Positions 33,306-44,700 of a stretch of 64,000 nucleotides of DNA are shown here, one piece after another (position 1 is the first letter of the stretch; each line of letters begins with the position of its first letter). The stretch spans positions 27,902,790-27,966,789 of the forward strand of contig NC_088206.1 in assembly GCF_037126465.1 (NCBI RefSeq). The letters run 5' to 3'. The translations under genes and the position numbers were made by a program. The notes under the pieces are model-generated. The model searched no databases and was not told where the DNA came from. It saw only the letters and a program-made list of their open reading frames with translations. This DNA is from Ornithodoros turicata. Taxonomy: Eukaryota; Arthropoda; Arachnida; Ixodida; Argasidae.

Positions 33306-36195
33306 GTGAAAATTTTTAATTATGTCTCTTTCCCTGATTTTTTTCTTTTTCACGTTGAAAATGCAAGCACAATCAACAATACAGTGTGTAAACTTGTGTG
33401 TCTTATGCGTCTCTACAGGATCTGGACGAGAAATGTTTGCATTCTGGTTTTTCTATTTTTCCATCTAAACATCCGTAGCTTAAATAAACACTATGATGAT
33501 TTGTCCATTATGATGTCTTTACTCAAACACCGTATATCCATTTTCGGTCTATCGGAAACTTGGTTAAAAAAAGAAACGGAACAATATTACTCATTCACTG
33601 GTTATAACCATGAGTACTCGAGTCGCACGTTCGGGAATCACGGTGGAGTTGCTTTACTTATTGACGCTTCCATGCCTTACCAATTAAGGGACGACCTTAG
33701 ACTAGACGGTGCATTTTGCGAATCCCTGTTCATTGAGGTTCCGTTCAAATTCTTCAAACGAGACTCTCTGCTACACAAAAACAAAAATGTTGTAATAGGT
33801 GTGTTATATAGATCTCCACAAAGCAACCTTAGCGACTTCGTTGAACAACTGGACAGCATTCTTAATAACGTTGTACGCGAACCATGCAACATCATAATAA
33901 TGGGAGACATGAATATTAACATGTTCGACAACAATCTGTCCAACACTTACCAAAATATGTTGCTGCAAAATGGGATTGACCAATGGATTCGGTTGACCAC
34001 CCGCCTGCATGGGGAGCACAAACGTACACTAATAGACCACACGCTATCTAATTTTCATTTGGATGCTTTCACTTCCGGTGTGCTGCCTTGTGACATGACG
34101 GACCACGATATTATATATGCGATTGAGAAGGACTCCACTTACTCAGCCAATTGTTCAAAAACTACTACACGTCTGTACAATTTTGAACTAGCAAGGTCAC
34201 TTTTATCGGGAGTAAATTGGCAGTTTGTGGATGCTGATTTACCAGCGCTCGTTGAGTGTATGGAGGTCTCATCAACCATCAAACAATGTTCTAAAAGGCA
34301 AATCAAAAGAAAGCCATGGCTTACGACCGGGTTACTACAATCAATAAAACGCAGGTCCAATTTATACCAAAAATATCGGCAAAACCCGACCAGTACACTA
34401 TTAAAGGAAAAGTATGTGAAATATCGCAATTTAACGACGAAATTACTGCGCGTTGCTAGGACTAATTACTTCCACCAAAAATTTCACGAGGCGTTTGGTG
34501 ACTCCCGTAAGTCGTGGGACCTCGTGAACTTCGCTTTGGGAAAGGTAAAGCCAACGCACAATATTGTAAGTATTATAGACGACTCTGGAAACGCGACCAG
34601 CAACCATGAAGCTATATGTAATGTCTTAAATGATTATTTCCTCAACGTTGCTACCACGGTCACATTCGACAGAGAGGGGGAAACTTCTCAAAGCACCATC
34701 CTTCCTAAACGACATCACCGCACATGTTTCTTCTCCCCTGTTGCACGGAAGAAGTATTATCCGTTATTCGAAACTTACAGAATACATCGGCCATAGGACA
34801 TGATAAGATAAATGTTGAACTGCTTAGGAACGTCGCTCCACTGATAGCAGGGCCACTGTCTTCCATTGTAAACTCGCTATTCAGTGAAGGCGCATTCCCA
34901 GATGAAATGAAGATTTCAAAGATATGTCCTATCTTCAAAAAAGGCAGTCGGTTGGTTCCAGGGAATTACAGACCGATTGCGATTCTCCCATCAATCAATA
35001 AGGTGCTTGAACGTTTGATGCTCACGCGTTTACAAGATTTTTTTCAAAAACACTCCTTGCTATCGGATAGCCAGTTTGGCTTCAGGAAAAACAAGTTCAC
35101 TGAAACAGCAGCCCTTTCGGTTTGTGAACTGATTAAAGGAAACATTGAATCTAAGCTACTAACTATGGGCGTGTTTATTGACCTTTGGAAGGCGTTTGAT
35201 ACAATTAACCATTCCTTAATGTGCGCAATGGAATTCCTTAATGTGCGCAATAGAGCGATATGGAATACGTGGCGTAGCGCTTAAATTAGTACATAGTTAT
35301 TTAAGTAACCGACGGCAGTTCGTACAACTGGAGGACGCCGCTTCATCGCTAGGAAACGTTTCAGCGGGTGTCCCGCAAGGGTCAATTCTCGGTCCTTTTT
35401 TGTTTTTGGTTTATATCAATGATCTGAGTTCCAACTTAAACGTACCAACAATTTTATATGCTGACGATACCTCCATATTCCTTCAAAGCTCCAACATCAC
35501 GGATCTGTACGCTAAAGCAAATGACGAAGTTTCTAAGATCTATACATGGTTGAAGTCCAACGATCTAACTGTCAGCTCGTCAAAGTCATCCTATGTTGTG
35601 TTTAAATCACCTCAAATGTCAACGGGAGGGTTCAGTGCCAATTTAGTGCTCGGCTCCGATACTATTAGTAAACGCTCATCTGTCAACTTCTTAGGCATAA
35701 TTCTTGACGAACATTTATCGTGGCATGAACATACATCGCATGTTTGCAAAAAGGTTTATTCGGGTATCTATGTAATAACTAAATTGAGATTTCTTTTCCC
35801 TTTGTCGCTGCTCAGAACGGTTTATATGTCCCTCATTCAATATAGAATGCTATGCCCTCACTTACGACTCAACAACGAACCCCATCTATCTTGCGCAAAA
35901 CAAAGCGCTGCGCGCTATATTATCACTGCCCCCCCCCCAAGGCAGGAAAGTGTTACTTTCGCCTTTCAATCGTTGAACGTCCCTCAAGTAAAAGTGTTGC
36001 TAATGCGTAGGTTGGGGGGGGGGGGGTTCAATTGTCTACAAATTAAGAAATGATATGTGTTTTATACCATTTGTTAATCTAAAGGAATTGAAGAGTGTTA
36101 TTCCACTAAGGAGCCATGGGATGTACTCATTAAGTCTCCCCAAAATTAGGACTAACTATGGTTATTATTCATTTCAGAATACAGCAGCTTCCAAA
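33306..36195 (+). pseudogene. CR1-type LINE ORF2: endonuclease and reverse transcriptase
   Basis: The endonuclease motifs are in order: HLNIRSLNKH near 33466, SETWL near 33556, GDMNIN near 33903 and MTDHD near 34097. The RT follows with NYRPIAILPSINKVLERLM, GFRKN, GVPQGSILGPFLF and YADD near 35457, then the post-palm region to about 36190 (RSHGMYSLSLP). The absence of an RNase H and the YADDTSIF form fit CR1. Breaks are a frameshift near 34735, a 22-bp tandem duplication at 35211/35233, and long C and G runs near 35930 and 36008. The extreme C-terminus and 3' UTR are missing: the frame runs directly into the satellite of module B. Confidence 0.92.
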
Positions 36196-36263
36196 ATCAA
36201 AATCGCTTCCAAAACGGCACTCGAAATTATCAAGTGGCCAATTTCGTCAACTTTGGAGCTTAA
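36196..36263. repeat. First part of satellite module B
   Basis: AAAATCGCTTCCAAAACGGCACTC and following bases to GGAGCTTAA are part of the 197-bp monomer. The monomer breaks at TTAA (36260-36263) and resumes in register at 39266, on the far side of an inserted element. Confidence 0.9.
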
Positions 36264-37865
36264 AGGGACTATGAAATTTCCCGAACCCCCATACTTTTTT
36301 TCGCTGGAAACTGTTCTTCCCGCAGAGAAACTAATATGCCACACATTTTTCCGGACGAAATCGCTCCACTCTGCGAGGAGCGATTTGCTCGAAATGTCTC
36401 TGCCGCGTTCCTCCTCTCCCGCGCATATTTCCCTGCCGATGATGTAACTGTACGGACCGCACTTCAGTTCCCCGTTACGTCACCGGGGTTGCACTACGGC
36501 AAGTAATGCTGCGAGCTCGCGCTGTGGCTGCCGCCGTCCGGTCGCACATACAAGGTCACAAGGTCTCTGGTCGCGTCTGAGGGTTGAAGTTGAAGCATTA
36601 CGTTTTCTTGGTTGGAGGCGTTCGGATAAGACGCTATAATGAACAGCTTTTTGCATGTGAATCGTTTGCTACAGTTGAGCTGGCAAGTATGACATGTGAG
36701 CTGTACTTTTTTCATCGAATGTATTCGTCGTCTGATCTGCGGCCGTTCACAACAAGGAACTCACGCACCTCCGTGGCTTTGAGAGTTTTGCTGACGAGTT
36801 ACGTGGGCCTCTAACGATTCACCGCAACATGTATTGGTTGTATCGCCGTCACCAATGGAAAGTGTCTGGTGGTTGCTTGGCTTTGGAGTTATATTTACGT
36901 CAGTTGCAGTTACGTTTACATGTTAGCAATCTGACAACAAAGGAGGTACGCTGTGAAGTGAGACTGTGATATTTGGAAGACGCCCCCTTTGTTGCTCGAT
37001 TTGTTTGCACGAATTATCGTAAAAGACTGGGTGATCTAATGGTCTGTTTTGTTTTACTTTGTTTCAACTCATTACATTTACATAATTACTGTTATTATTC
37101 AAAGGAGCTTCGCGCCTTTAGGCGATTTTGATTTACTCTGCATTTATTGTTCTACAGGTGGCAGATTATGTTTCATGCAAGAATTTACTTATGAGCACGT
37201 CATGTATTCTGTATTCAATGTTGAACACGTCGTAAATCTGAACATTTAGCGTTGCCAACCACCATGCCTACAAAAACTCAGCTGTAGCGTATTCTGTAAG
37301 GGTATTCTGCATCGTATTGATTTCTGATAAGTGTTTGTCGTTTAACAAATTTATTGTTCAACCAGGTTTCCAATACTGTGTAATACATCCATAACCCTAA
37401 GACTGGGGGACACAATCTCGCGACACCAGTTCGCCTGCTTTGTTGCCCCTTTTTTTTTTTTATTGTGTTACGTAAGCTTGAAGTCACCAGTTGAGTAACT
37501 GGAAAGAAGCAAAACCCCCCAGTACTGGCGTAGTGTGCCCAGTATTTTGCAATTCGAAAAACGACAAGTAATTGTTACTATTTCAAGTAAACTGCTTGTT
37601 GGTCTTCTGGCGGAAATCTGCTTTCTTTGTGAAAGAACTGTTCCATTTGCCACCGGGACCGAGTCCTCGCTATGCAGGCTCCTCCGAAGGTGTGGGCGCA
37701 CTTGTATGTGCGTCAGGGACGAGGACATCAGGGTCGAACAGCTGAAATGTCGACATTTAGCTTAAATAGTACAATAACTAAGACCTAACATCTACATATA
37801 CACATTATATGCTATACATGCATAATTATTTTAACAAGACTTTCATAACAACATGACGACATAAT

Positions 37866-37945
37866 AAGACTTTCGTGCAGTAGGCTGCACTTCTTCAGGT
37901 TTGGAACCAAACCTGAAGAAGTGCAGCCTACTGCACGAAAGTCTT
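37866..37945. repeat. Perfect 39-bp palindrome with 2-nt loop, hammerhead-like arms
   Basis: AAGACTTTCGTGCAGTAGGC... and its exact complement are separated by AA. Each strand carries CTGAAGA, a 6-bp stem (GTGCAG/CTGCAC) with loop CCTA, then GAAA (plus strand 37913-37940). This order resembles the CUGAUGA-stem II-GAAA core of hammerhead ribozymes, with one substitution and one extra base. Activity is doubtful; descent from a ribozyme-bearing retroelement is inference. Confidence 0.55.
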
Positions 37946-38689
37946 GTTTTTATGTATATAGTAAACAGTTGATGCTCTTAACCGTCTTTGTTATTTTTGA
38001 GCAATGATTATAAGATAAGAAGTGTAAACAAGAAAATGTCCCCCTCAATATCACATTTGTGCACATGATAAAGCAAACTGTAGATCAAATAACAAAAAAG
38101 GTTAACTTGTGAACAATATACAGAGCCCGAATGGTAGGCAAGACACTGCATTAAAGAAGAATCTGGAAAGAGGATGCACAGCATTTGTCTGCTCTGAATA
38201 GTGGGTTACAATGATCATGCTGTCTCACCTAAGTGGTTTCAGGCTCCGCTGAGGAAGTCACCTGTGAACATGAAAACAGGTTAGTGAAGAGAAAAGAACG
38301 GATACGTATGTTCAACATATCACATAAATATTCTGTTGAAATATGGTTTCTAAGATCACGCTAAACGAAGTGTACTTTTATCAACAGTGCACCACCTGAG
38401 TTTAGGGACTAGATTCAGTAACTTCTTTTGTTTTTCTCTTTTTTTTTTTACTCTCTCTGTGCCGTAAGCGGCGGCAAGGTTCAGAGTCACGCAGATGAGA
38501 ATTAACCCATTCACACAATCCTGAAATCTATGACTCTATTTGAACCACACGGACTGAGAGACCTTTGTTAGCTCCAATAACGAAAAATACTCACACTTTT
38601 GCGCCGTTTAGGTGGATGTTCTTTTCCCGGTGTGGACAGGTATTGTGGTGGTGCTACACCTTGATTCAGACGACACTAACCTCGTTATC

Positions 38690-38942
38690 CAGTACGTTGA
38701 AGAGGTTCAGCGTACGCTTCGTAAATTCGATCATGCAAATGTCCGCTACAAACACGAGCAGCTAGTCGATGGCACCGCATCGTCTTTCCACTCCGGCGGT
38801 CCGATTGCTTTGTGGCGTCAAAAGCTGTCCGTCTCGTCACTGTTAAGCATGAAACATTGGATACCATGCGAATATTGACGTAAATTGGGGCAACCAACTA
38901 TCCAACATCGTCTCGGCATGTCGACGAAAATCACAGGATGCG
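38690..38942 (-). pseudogene. THAP-like zinc finger relic
   Basis: From an ATG near 38922 the minus strand reads MPRRCWIVGCPNLRQYSHG, with the two Cys and spacing of a THAP N-terminus. After a stop and a +1 shift near 38860 it reads RLAARVCSGHLHDRIYE, whose Cys-x2-His could be the second ligand pair. The family ending (AVPxxF) is not seen. It lies near the right end of the TTAA element and could be its former cargo or transposase N-terminus. Confidence 0.4.
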
Positions 38943-39265
38943 ACCATCGCGCGAAAGATGCCGTCATGGAGATTTCCACTCCCGATGAACGCATACGCAG
39001 GACCCTACGGCGCATGCTCCTGGCGGGATTCCTCGGCTCGGCCACACGTCACGATGACGTGTTGCTGAGCCGCCCGTCAAGTTGCCCGCTGTGTCTCCGC
39101 TCGGCAGCTCGCCACAGCGCGGCGCCAGCTGTCCTCCCTTCGCCGCTCCATTTAAATTCGCTCCTGAGAAAACCGCTCGCGCGACGAAGGTAAAATTTCG
39201 GTTCCAGACTCAGAAAAATGTCTTATTTCGAACGAAACCAGGAAAAAAATTGTTTCATAGTCCCT

Positions 39266-40460
39266 TTAATATCATTTGATATAAAAATAATATTAAGGAT
39301 GTCCTAAGCTGATTTTGTAGTATGTATATGCGAAAGTAAGATAACGGGGTTTGAACCCCCTTTCTCTTGTTCCCCTATTGCACCCTGAGAGGTCGCGTTT
39401 GACAAAATCGCTTCCAAACCGGCCCTCGAAATGGCCAATTTAGTCAACTTCGGGGCTTAATATCATTTGATATAAAAATAATATTAAAGAAGTCCTACGT
39501 TACTTTTGTAATATGTATATGTGAAAGTAAGATCACGGTGTTTGAACCCCGTACCTTGTTCCCCTGTTGCACCCTGAGAGGTCGCGTTTGACAAAATCGC
39601 TTCCAAAACAACACTCGAAATTGCCATTTTCGTCAACTTTGGGGCTTTATATCATTTGATATAAAATTAATATTAAGGATGTTCTAAGCTAATTTTGTAG
39701 TATGTATATGTGAAAGTAAGATCACGGGGTTTGAACCCCGTAGCTTGTTCTCCTGTTGCACCCTGAGAAGTCGCGTTTGAAAAAATCGCTTCCATAGCGG
39801 CATTGAAATGGCCAAGTGGCCAATTTCATCACCTTCGGGGCTTAATATCATTGGATATAACAACAATATTAAAGATGTCCTAAGGTGATTTTGTAGTATG
39901 TATATGTGAAAGGAAGATCACAGGGCTTGAACGCCGTATCTTGTTCCCCTGTTGCACCCTGAGAGGTCGGGTTTGACAAAAACGCTTCCAAACCGGCACT
40001 CGAAATGGCCAATTTCGTCAACTTCGGGCTTAATATCATTTGATATAAGAATAATATTAAAGATGTCCTAAAGTAATTTTGTAATATGTATATGTGAAAG
40101 TAAGATCACGAGGTTTGAACCCGTATTTTGTTCTCCTGTTGCACCCTGAGAGGTCGCGTTTGACAAAATCGTTTCCAAAGCGGCACTCGAAATGGCCAAG
40201 TGGCCAATTTCGTCAACTTCGGGGCTTTAATATCATTTGATATAAAAATAATATTAGAGATGTCCTAAGCTGATTTTGTAATATGTATATGTGAAAGTAA
40301 GATCACGGGGTTTGAACCCCGTATTTTGTTCTCCTGCTGCACCCTGAAAGGTCGCGTTTGACAAAATCACTTCCAAGACGGCACTCGAAATGGACAGTTT
40401 TATCAATTTGTATAGGGTAGTTCAATATAAAAGCGATATAAAATACCAAACGGTATCATT
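39266..40460. repeat. 197-bp satellite array, module B (continued)
   Basis: Monomer landmarks (CCCTGAGAGGTCG) lie at 39383, 39572, 39761, 39957, 40144 and 40342, with spacing of 187-198. Monomers are slightly shorter than in module A because of small deletions in the GGCCAAGTGGCCAATT part. The final monomer and its exit sequence match module A's. Confidence 0.95.
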
Positions 40461-41088
40461 TGTATATTACTCACTCAAAATAAAGTTGTCTCTTCTGTCA
40501 GCCCCTTCGAGTTCTGGAAAAAAATGACCATTCTCGTTTCGAACTCCTTCAGACCGGCCGTACAGTCTCAGCGCATGCGTATTACGATAATACTGGGACT
40601 TAGTCCGTCGAGCGCCTAGGAGGGGAACTCTGTCTGAGTCGCAACTTTGACGGCCCTGGGTGCATCAGGATTACCACTCACACATCGTGCCTTGGTTGGT
40701 ACGTGGCCTGGAGAACGTACTGAACGAAAATAGGCGATGACATTTCCAGAATTTGACTGCTTTTGTCGAAAAATCGTAGTCTAAACATGGGCGATGTGCA
40801 AAAATCGACGGAATCCCCATAGGAGCAATGCATTAAAATTCATTTGGCCAGGGTGCAGTAGGCTTATATTCTGCTGGCGCCTTTCATGTCTCCAGGGGTT
40901 CTTTACATGGTGTTCTTCTCTATTAGACGATGACATCTTAAAAATTTTATTCTGTTTTGCTGTTAATTGGCATAAACGCTGTCTCCCATTGAATTCACAT
41001 CCTGTAAGGCCGCTTCCCGCATAACGGCTGAGTATAGTGAAGGAGTGCGTCGACGGGGGGTGGGGGTGACCGCGAATTCTGGGATTGA
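40461..41088. repeat. Single-copy tail of satellite module B
   Basis: The tail is collinear with 7401-7785 plus 9088-9329, without the TA-flanked element; the empty site is at 40859-40860. It ends at GGGATTG (41082-41088), after which LINE C begins. Confidence 0.88.
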
Positions 41089-41920
41089 AAGGAGGACCAG
41101 TTCGGAACCCACTCGGAGCTCTTGCGCTCTTAACATTTACGTCTGAGAAGAAGGTAGCGAGGGAATTCTGCCGTGTCATTACGAAGGGAGCCAATGTAAC
41201 CAGCACCGAGGAGTACCTAACCCATACAGTCCATGTGACATCTATTCTCGAGCATGCCAACCCATCAGCTGTCCCTGCCTTGGATATGAACTTCTCCGTG
41301 GCAGAACTTTCGTCAGCCATTTCAGCTGCATGCAAGAAGTCGTCTCCAGGCCCGGACGCCATTACATACACAGTGATGCGAAACCTTGACCCTACTTCCC
41401 TTCAGGCCCTGCTGAACATCTGCAATCACTCGTGGAGGCATAAACAGGTTCCTAGGCAGTGGAAAGTCGGCCAAGTGGTACCGTTGCTAAAACCAGGAAA
41501 ACACCCGTCTCAATTGGCATCATTTCGCCCGGTAGCTCTGACCAGCTGCATGGGGAAAGTTACGGAAAGAATGGTCTTGCGTAGAATTGAGTGGTGGCTT
41601 GAAAGCCTTGCCTTCTTCCCTCAAGAGCAAGCTGGGTTTCGACGGCACCGCAGTTCGATATATTCTGTCCTCGACTTGGTCCTGTGGCCTGTGGCGATGA
41701 AACTCCCCACTCTCCAATGTCAAAAATAAAGTTGTTGTTTGGTCACGTCGGTGGAAGAGGCACGGCGAGGCAGGAAGATCTCGGCGGCGGTATTCCTTGA
41801 TGTTAAGAGAACATACCACACCGTTAGTCATCCATCAATCTTACATACTTTATACAGTGCTGCGCTCTACAACGTTGCTTTGGATAGCTGATTTCCTCAG
41901 TCAACGAGGTATTTTCGTCC
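41089..41920 (+). pseudogene. LINE C, 5' portion (RNase H-type LINE, RT N-terminal half)
   Basis: The open frame from NPLGALALLTFTSEKKVARE carries the RT blocks SSPGPDAITYTVMRNL, WKVGQVVPLLKPGK, SFRPVALTSCMGKVTERMVL and GFRRHRS. It is interrupted by a 57-bp insert at 41682-41738, after which TSVEEARRGRKISAAVFLDV continues. It stops at TTTTCGTCC (41920), where LINE B is inserted, and resumes at 44309. The endonuclease is missing; its left edge is the end of satellite module B. Confidence 0.88.
41682..41738 (+). mobile_element. Ultra-short 57-bp LINE 3' end insertion
   Basis: GATGAAACTCCCCACTCTCC and AATAAAGTTGTTGTT match the 3' end of the minus-strand LINE at 15405-15450. The piece is flanked by TTGGTC (41676-41681 and 41739-41744), a 6-bp duplication. 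Excising it joins two conserved RT segments of LINE C. Confidence 0.85.
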
Positions 41921-44302
41921 TGGAGGAAAGGTAAATTGCCCGAAGCCTGGAAACGCGCACGCGTTGTTCCGTTGCTGAAACCAGGCAAGATCCCTTCACA
42001 ATTGTCCTCATTTTGGGCCGGTAAGCCTAACCAGTTGTGTCGGGAAGCTGTTGGAGCGCATGATCCTTCACAGACTTGAATGATGGCTCGAAAAGAGGTC
42101 CTTTTTTCCCCATGAAATGTCGGGTTTCCGTCAGTACCGCTCAGCGCTGGATTCCATCATGTACTCAGTGTCCGCAGGTCCGCAAAAGGATAACGGCGGC
42201 TGTATTCCTCGATGTGAAACGGGCCTATGATACCGCCAGTCGCATTTTCATCCTATACATGCTTACTTGTGCTTCTTTGCCATTAATGGCCATGCGTTGG
42301 ATCACGGATTTCCTTCGCGGTAGGCCCCTGTTTATCCGCACAGCTGAGGGAGATACTGCGCCTGTTCCATCTGACTACGGGGTGCCACAGGGAAGTGTGC
42401 TTAGCCCGCTTTTTTTCAACGTGGTTATGGCCGGTCTTAAGGACTGCATAGGGAGGGAAGTATATTTCTGTCTTTATGCTGACGACATCTGCATGTGGAC
42501 TACCGGAAAATCTCGCCCCGCCATTCAGCGGTGACTGCAGTCAACCCTTAACTCCATACGCCAATACCTGTTGACGGCAGGCTTAGATATCTCGTGGGAG
42601 AAGACAGACGTCATCGCCTTCACGCGAAGGAACATGCTTCCATATCGTCTTTCTGTGGCTGGACAGCAGCTCCAGTACTCCGCCTCATGTAAGTTCTTGG
42701 GGGTAACGCTGGACTCTCGACTCTCGTGGAGAAGACATATAGCGGGCCTGGAGGCGAAACTCTCCAAAGGGATCGCTGTAATGTGTCACATTGCTGGCCT
42801 TAGGTGGGGCTGCGATGCGCGATCTCTTTTGGCCATTCATCGAGCCTTGGTGCGTGGTCCTATACAGCCTTCCAGTATTACACGAGATTTCGCCATCCTC
42901 CGAGTTCAAGCTTCAGTGTCGTAGCCTTCGTGTGTGTCTGGGCGTGCAAAGAACAACGGATACTTCTTTAGTCATGGCAGAAGCCAGAGAGACTCCGCTT
43001 GCTATCCAGCGCTTCAATGAGACAAGCCGTCACTATCTCCGTTTGTTGGCTCATCACCGGCGGCACCCTTTACTGCTGAAGCTTTCCCGTAGCAGAAATA
43101 ACAAGTTCAGGTCCTGCATTCAACAGCTAAAGCCTCACCTGCGACGTTTTCAAGTTGAACCCCAGGCGCGTTCGACTCCACCTTGGACCCTCCCTCTGCC
43201 ATCTGCCTCACTATCCGTTCCCGGGCTGCAGAGAAATGATGATGTCGCTGTAGGTGTGTCCAAGGCGCTCACACTGGATATGATGAGCGAGCTGTATGCA
43301 GGCTTTACTCCTGTTTTTACGGATGGCTCGTCCACAAAAGCCAGCTCTGCATGCGCCTATATTATTCCGTCCGAAGACATAACTGGTATCTTCCGTCTGT
43401 CGCATCTGACGTCGTCAACAGGTGCTGAGCTACATTCTTTGCTCTTTGCCATTCGAAAGATCCTGCAGTGTTCAGCTCGGCCATGGGTCTTCTACACAGA
43501 CTCGAAAGCTGCTATCCAATGCCTCGCAACAATGGGCATTCGAGGCCCTCTCATGTCCATTGTTGCTGACGTGCTTGAAACTTACAAGGAGCTGCTGGAC
43601 CTGGGCCACTGCATAGTATTACAGTGGGTACCTGGTCATGTCGGCGTACCCGGCAATGAAGAGGCCGACCGGGCGGCCCTGCGGGGTCATCGTATAGCTT
43701 CAGCCCACTCTACCATCTCGCCCAAAGGTGATCGTCAGGCCCTCGTCCGTGCTCTCTCTGTAGACAAGACAAGATCACAGTGGCTGCATGACATTACACT
43801 CTGCTCTCTGCTCCACGCAGTGGACCCTTCTCTTTCACTGTCGCTTCCTCATCGCCTTCCGGCCGCGACACTACGCATCCCTTCTTCACCACATGCGGCT
43901 GAATGTTGCTATTACACCAGTTATGAGGCAGCGTCTTGGCCGTGCGCCCTCGGACCTTTGTGCAGCATGCAGTGTGCGTGCAGACCTGCACCACCTACTT
44001 ATGGACTGCCCGGGCTACCAGCAGGAGCGTGAGATCTTGCAGCACGAACTGCATGCGATCGATCATCGCCCATTTACCATAGGCAAGGTGCTGGGCCCAT
44101 GGTCCAGTCCCGCTCATACACGCCAAAGTCTGCGTCACCTTTGGGACTTCCTGTCATCAACAGGCCTCTCCACCCTGCTTTGATTACCGGATCCCTTATC
44201 ATCATCTCTCCTCACGTACAAGTGGCACTGGGGCAGCGCCCAGCCTGCTGGCCGGCATCAGCCCCATCTCATCATCGTATCTCTATGTGTGTGTGTGTGT
44301 GT
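41921..44302 (+). mobile_element. LINE B, 5'-truncated RNase H-type LINE nested in LINE C
   Basis: LINE B is inserted with a TCGTCC duplication (41915-41920 and 44303-44308). It starts inside the RT, with broken frames to about 42130, then AAVFLDVKRAYDTAS, GVPQGSVLSPLFFN and YADD (about 42474). RNase H follows: FTDGSSTK near 43318, AELHSLLFA, YTDSKAAI, and LQWVPGHVGVPGNEEAD near 43620. A C-terminal Cys-Cys-His-Cys knuckle (LCAACSVRADLHHLLMDC) lies near 43955, and a stop near 44183. The 3' UTR ends in (TG)n at 44285-44302. A few frameshifts and stops (for example at 42534 and 42924) break it. Confidence 0.92.
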
Positions 44303-44308
44303 GTCGTC

Positions 44309-44536
44309 CGGACAAGACAAGGCGACACAGAGCAATTCCCCATCTCTCACGGGGTACCACAAGGAAGCGTCCTAAGTCCGCTCCTCTTTAATGCCGTTAT
44401 GGCGGGTATTGGAACCTGCATTCAGCGGAAAGTCAACTTGTCCCTGTATGCCGATGACATCTATATTTGGACTACAGGCACTTCCCGTCCAGCACTCCGT
44501 CAGCGTCTTCAGCGCACGTTAGATGCTGTCGCGAGT
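44309..44536 (+). pseudogene. LINE C, 3' portion (RT palm)
   Basis: The frame picks up as RTRQGDTEQFPISHGVPQGS, then SPLLFNAVMAG and YADDIYIWTTG (YADD near 44449), and ends VAS* at 44536 where Ty3 LTR-like sequence begins. It is the direct continuation of the frame left at 41920. RNase H and 3' UTR are missing. Confidence 0.85.
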
Positions 44537-44539
44537 TAG

Positions 44540-44700
44540 TGAGGCCAGGAGACAAGACTCGGCAAGTCGGACCAGACTATTTTAATGACCGCTCTGGCCG
44601 GTCGCTCGAGTGGAAGAACTAAAACTGGCTCGCATCTCGCAAGCGCGAGGTGGCAGGCCAGAAAAGGGTCATGTGGCCAATGGCGATGGTGGTGCAGCTA
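44540..44700 (-). mobile_element. Probable Ty3/gypsy LTR segment
   Basis: On the minus strand this follows the pol fragment and ends CCTGGCCTCA at 44540, compatible with the CA end of an LTR, with an ATTAAA signal near 44580. The start is not resolved. The position downstream of an integrase C-terminus is the main support. Confidence 0.4.

Larger units (their letters stand above)
36264..39265. mobile_element. 3.0-kb TTAA-flanked inverted-repeat element
   Basis: The ends read AGGGACTATGAAA and its complement, TTTCATAGTCCCT. TTAA occurs on both sides (36260-36263 and 39266-39269), whereas the unbroken satellite monomer has a single GCTTAATATC at this place. TTAA duplication with precise ends is typical of piggyBac-type elements, although the CCC-start expected of classic piggyBac ends is on the opposite strand here (TCCCT). 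No piggyBac transposase is recognisable; a THAP-like relic and a hammerhead-like palindrome lie inside. Confidence 0.85.
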
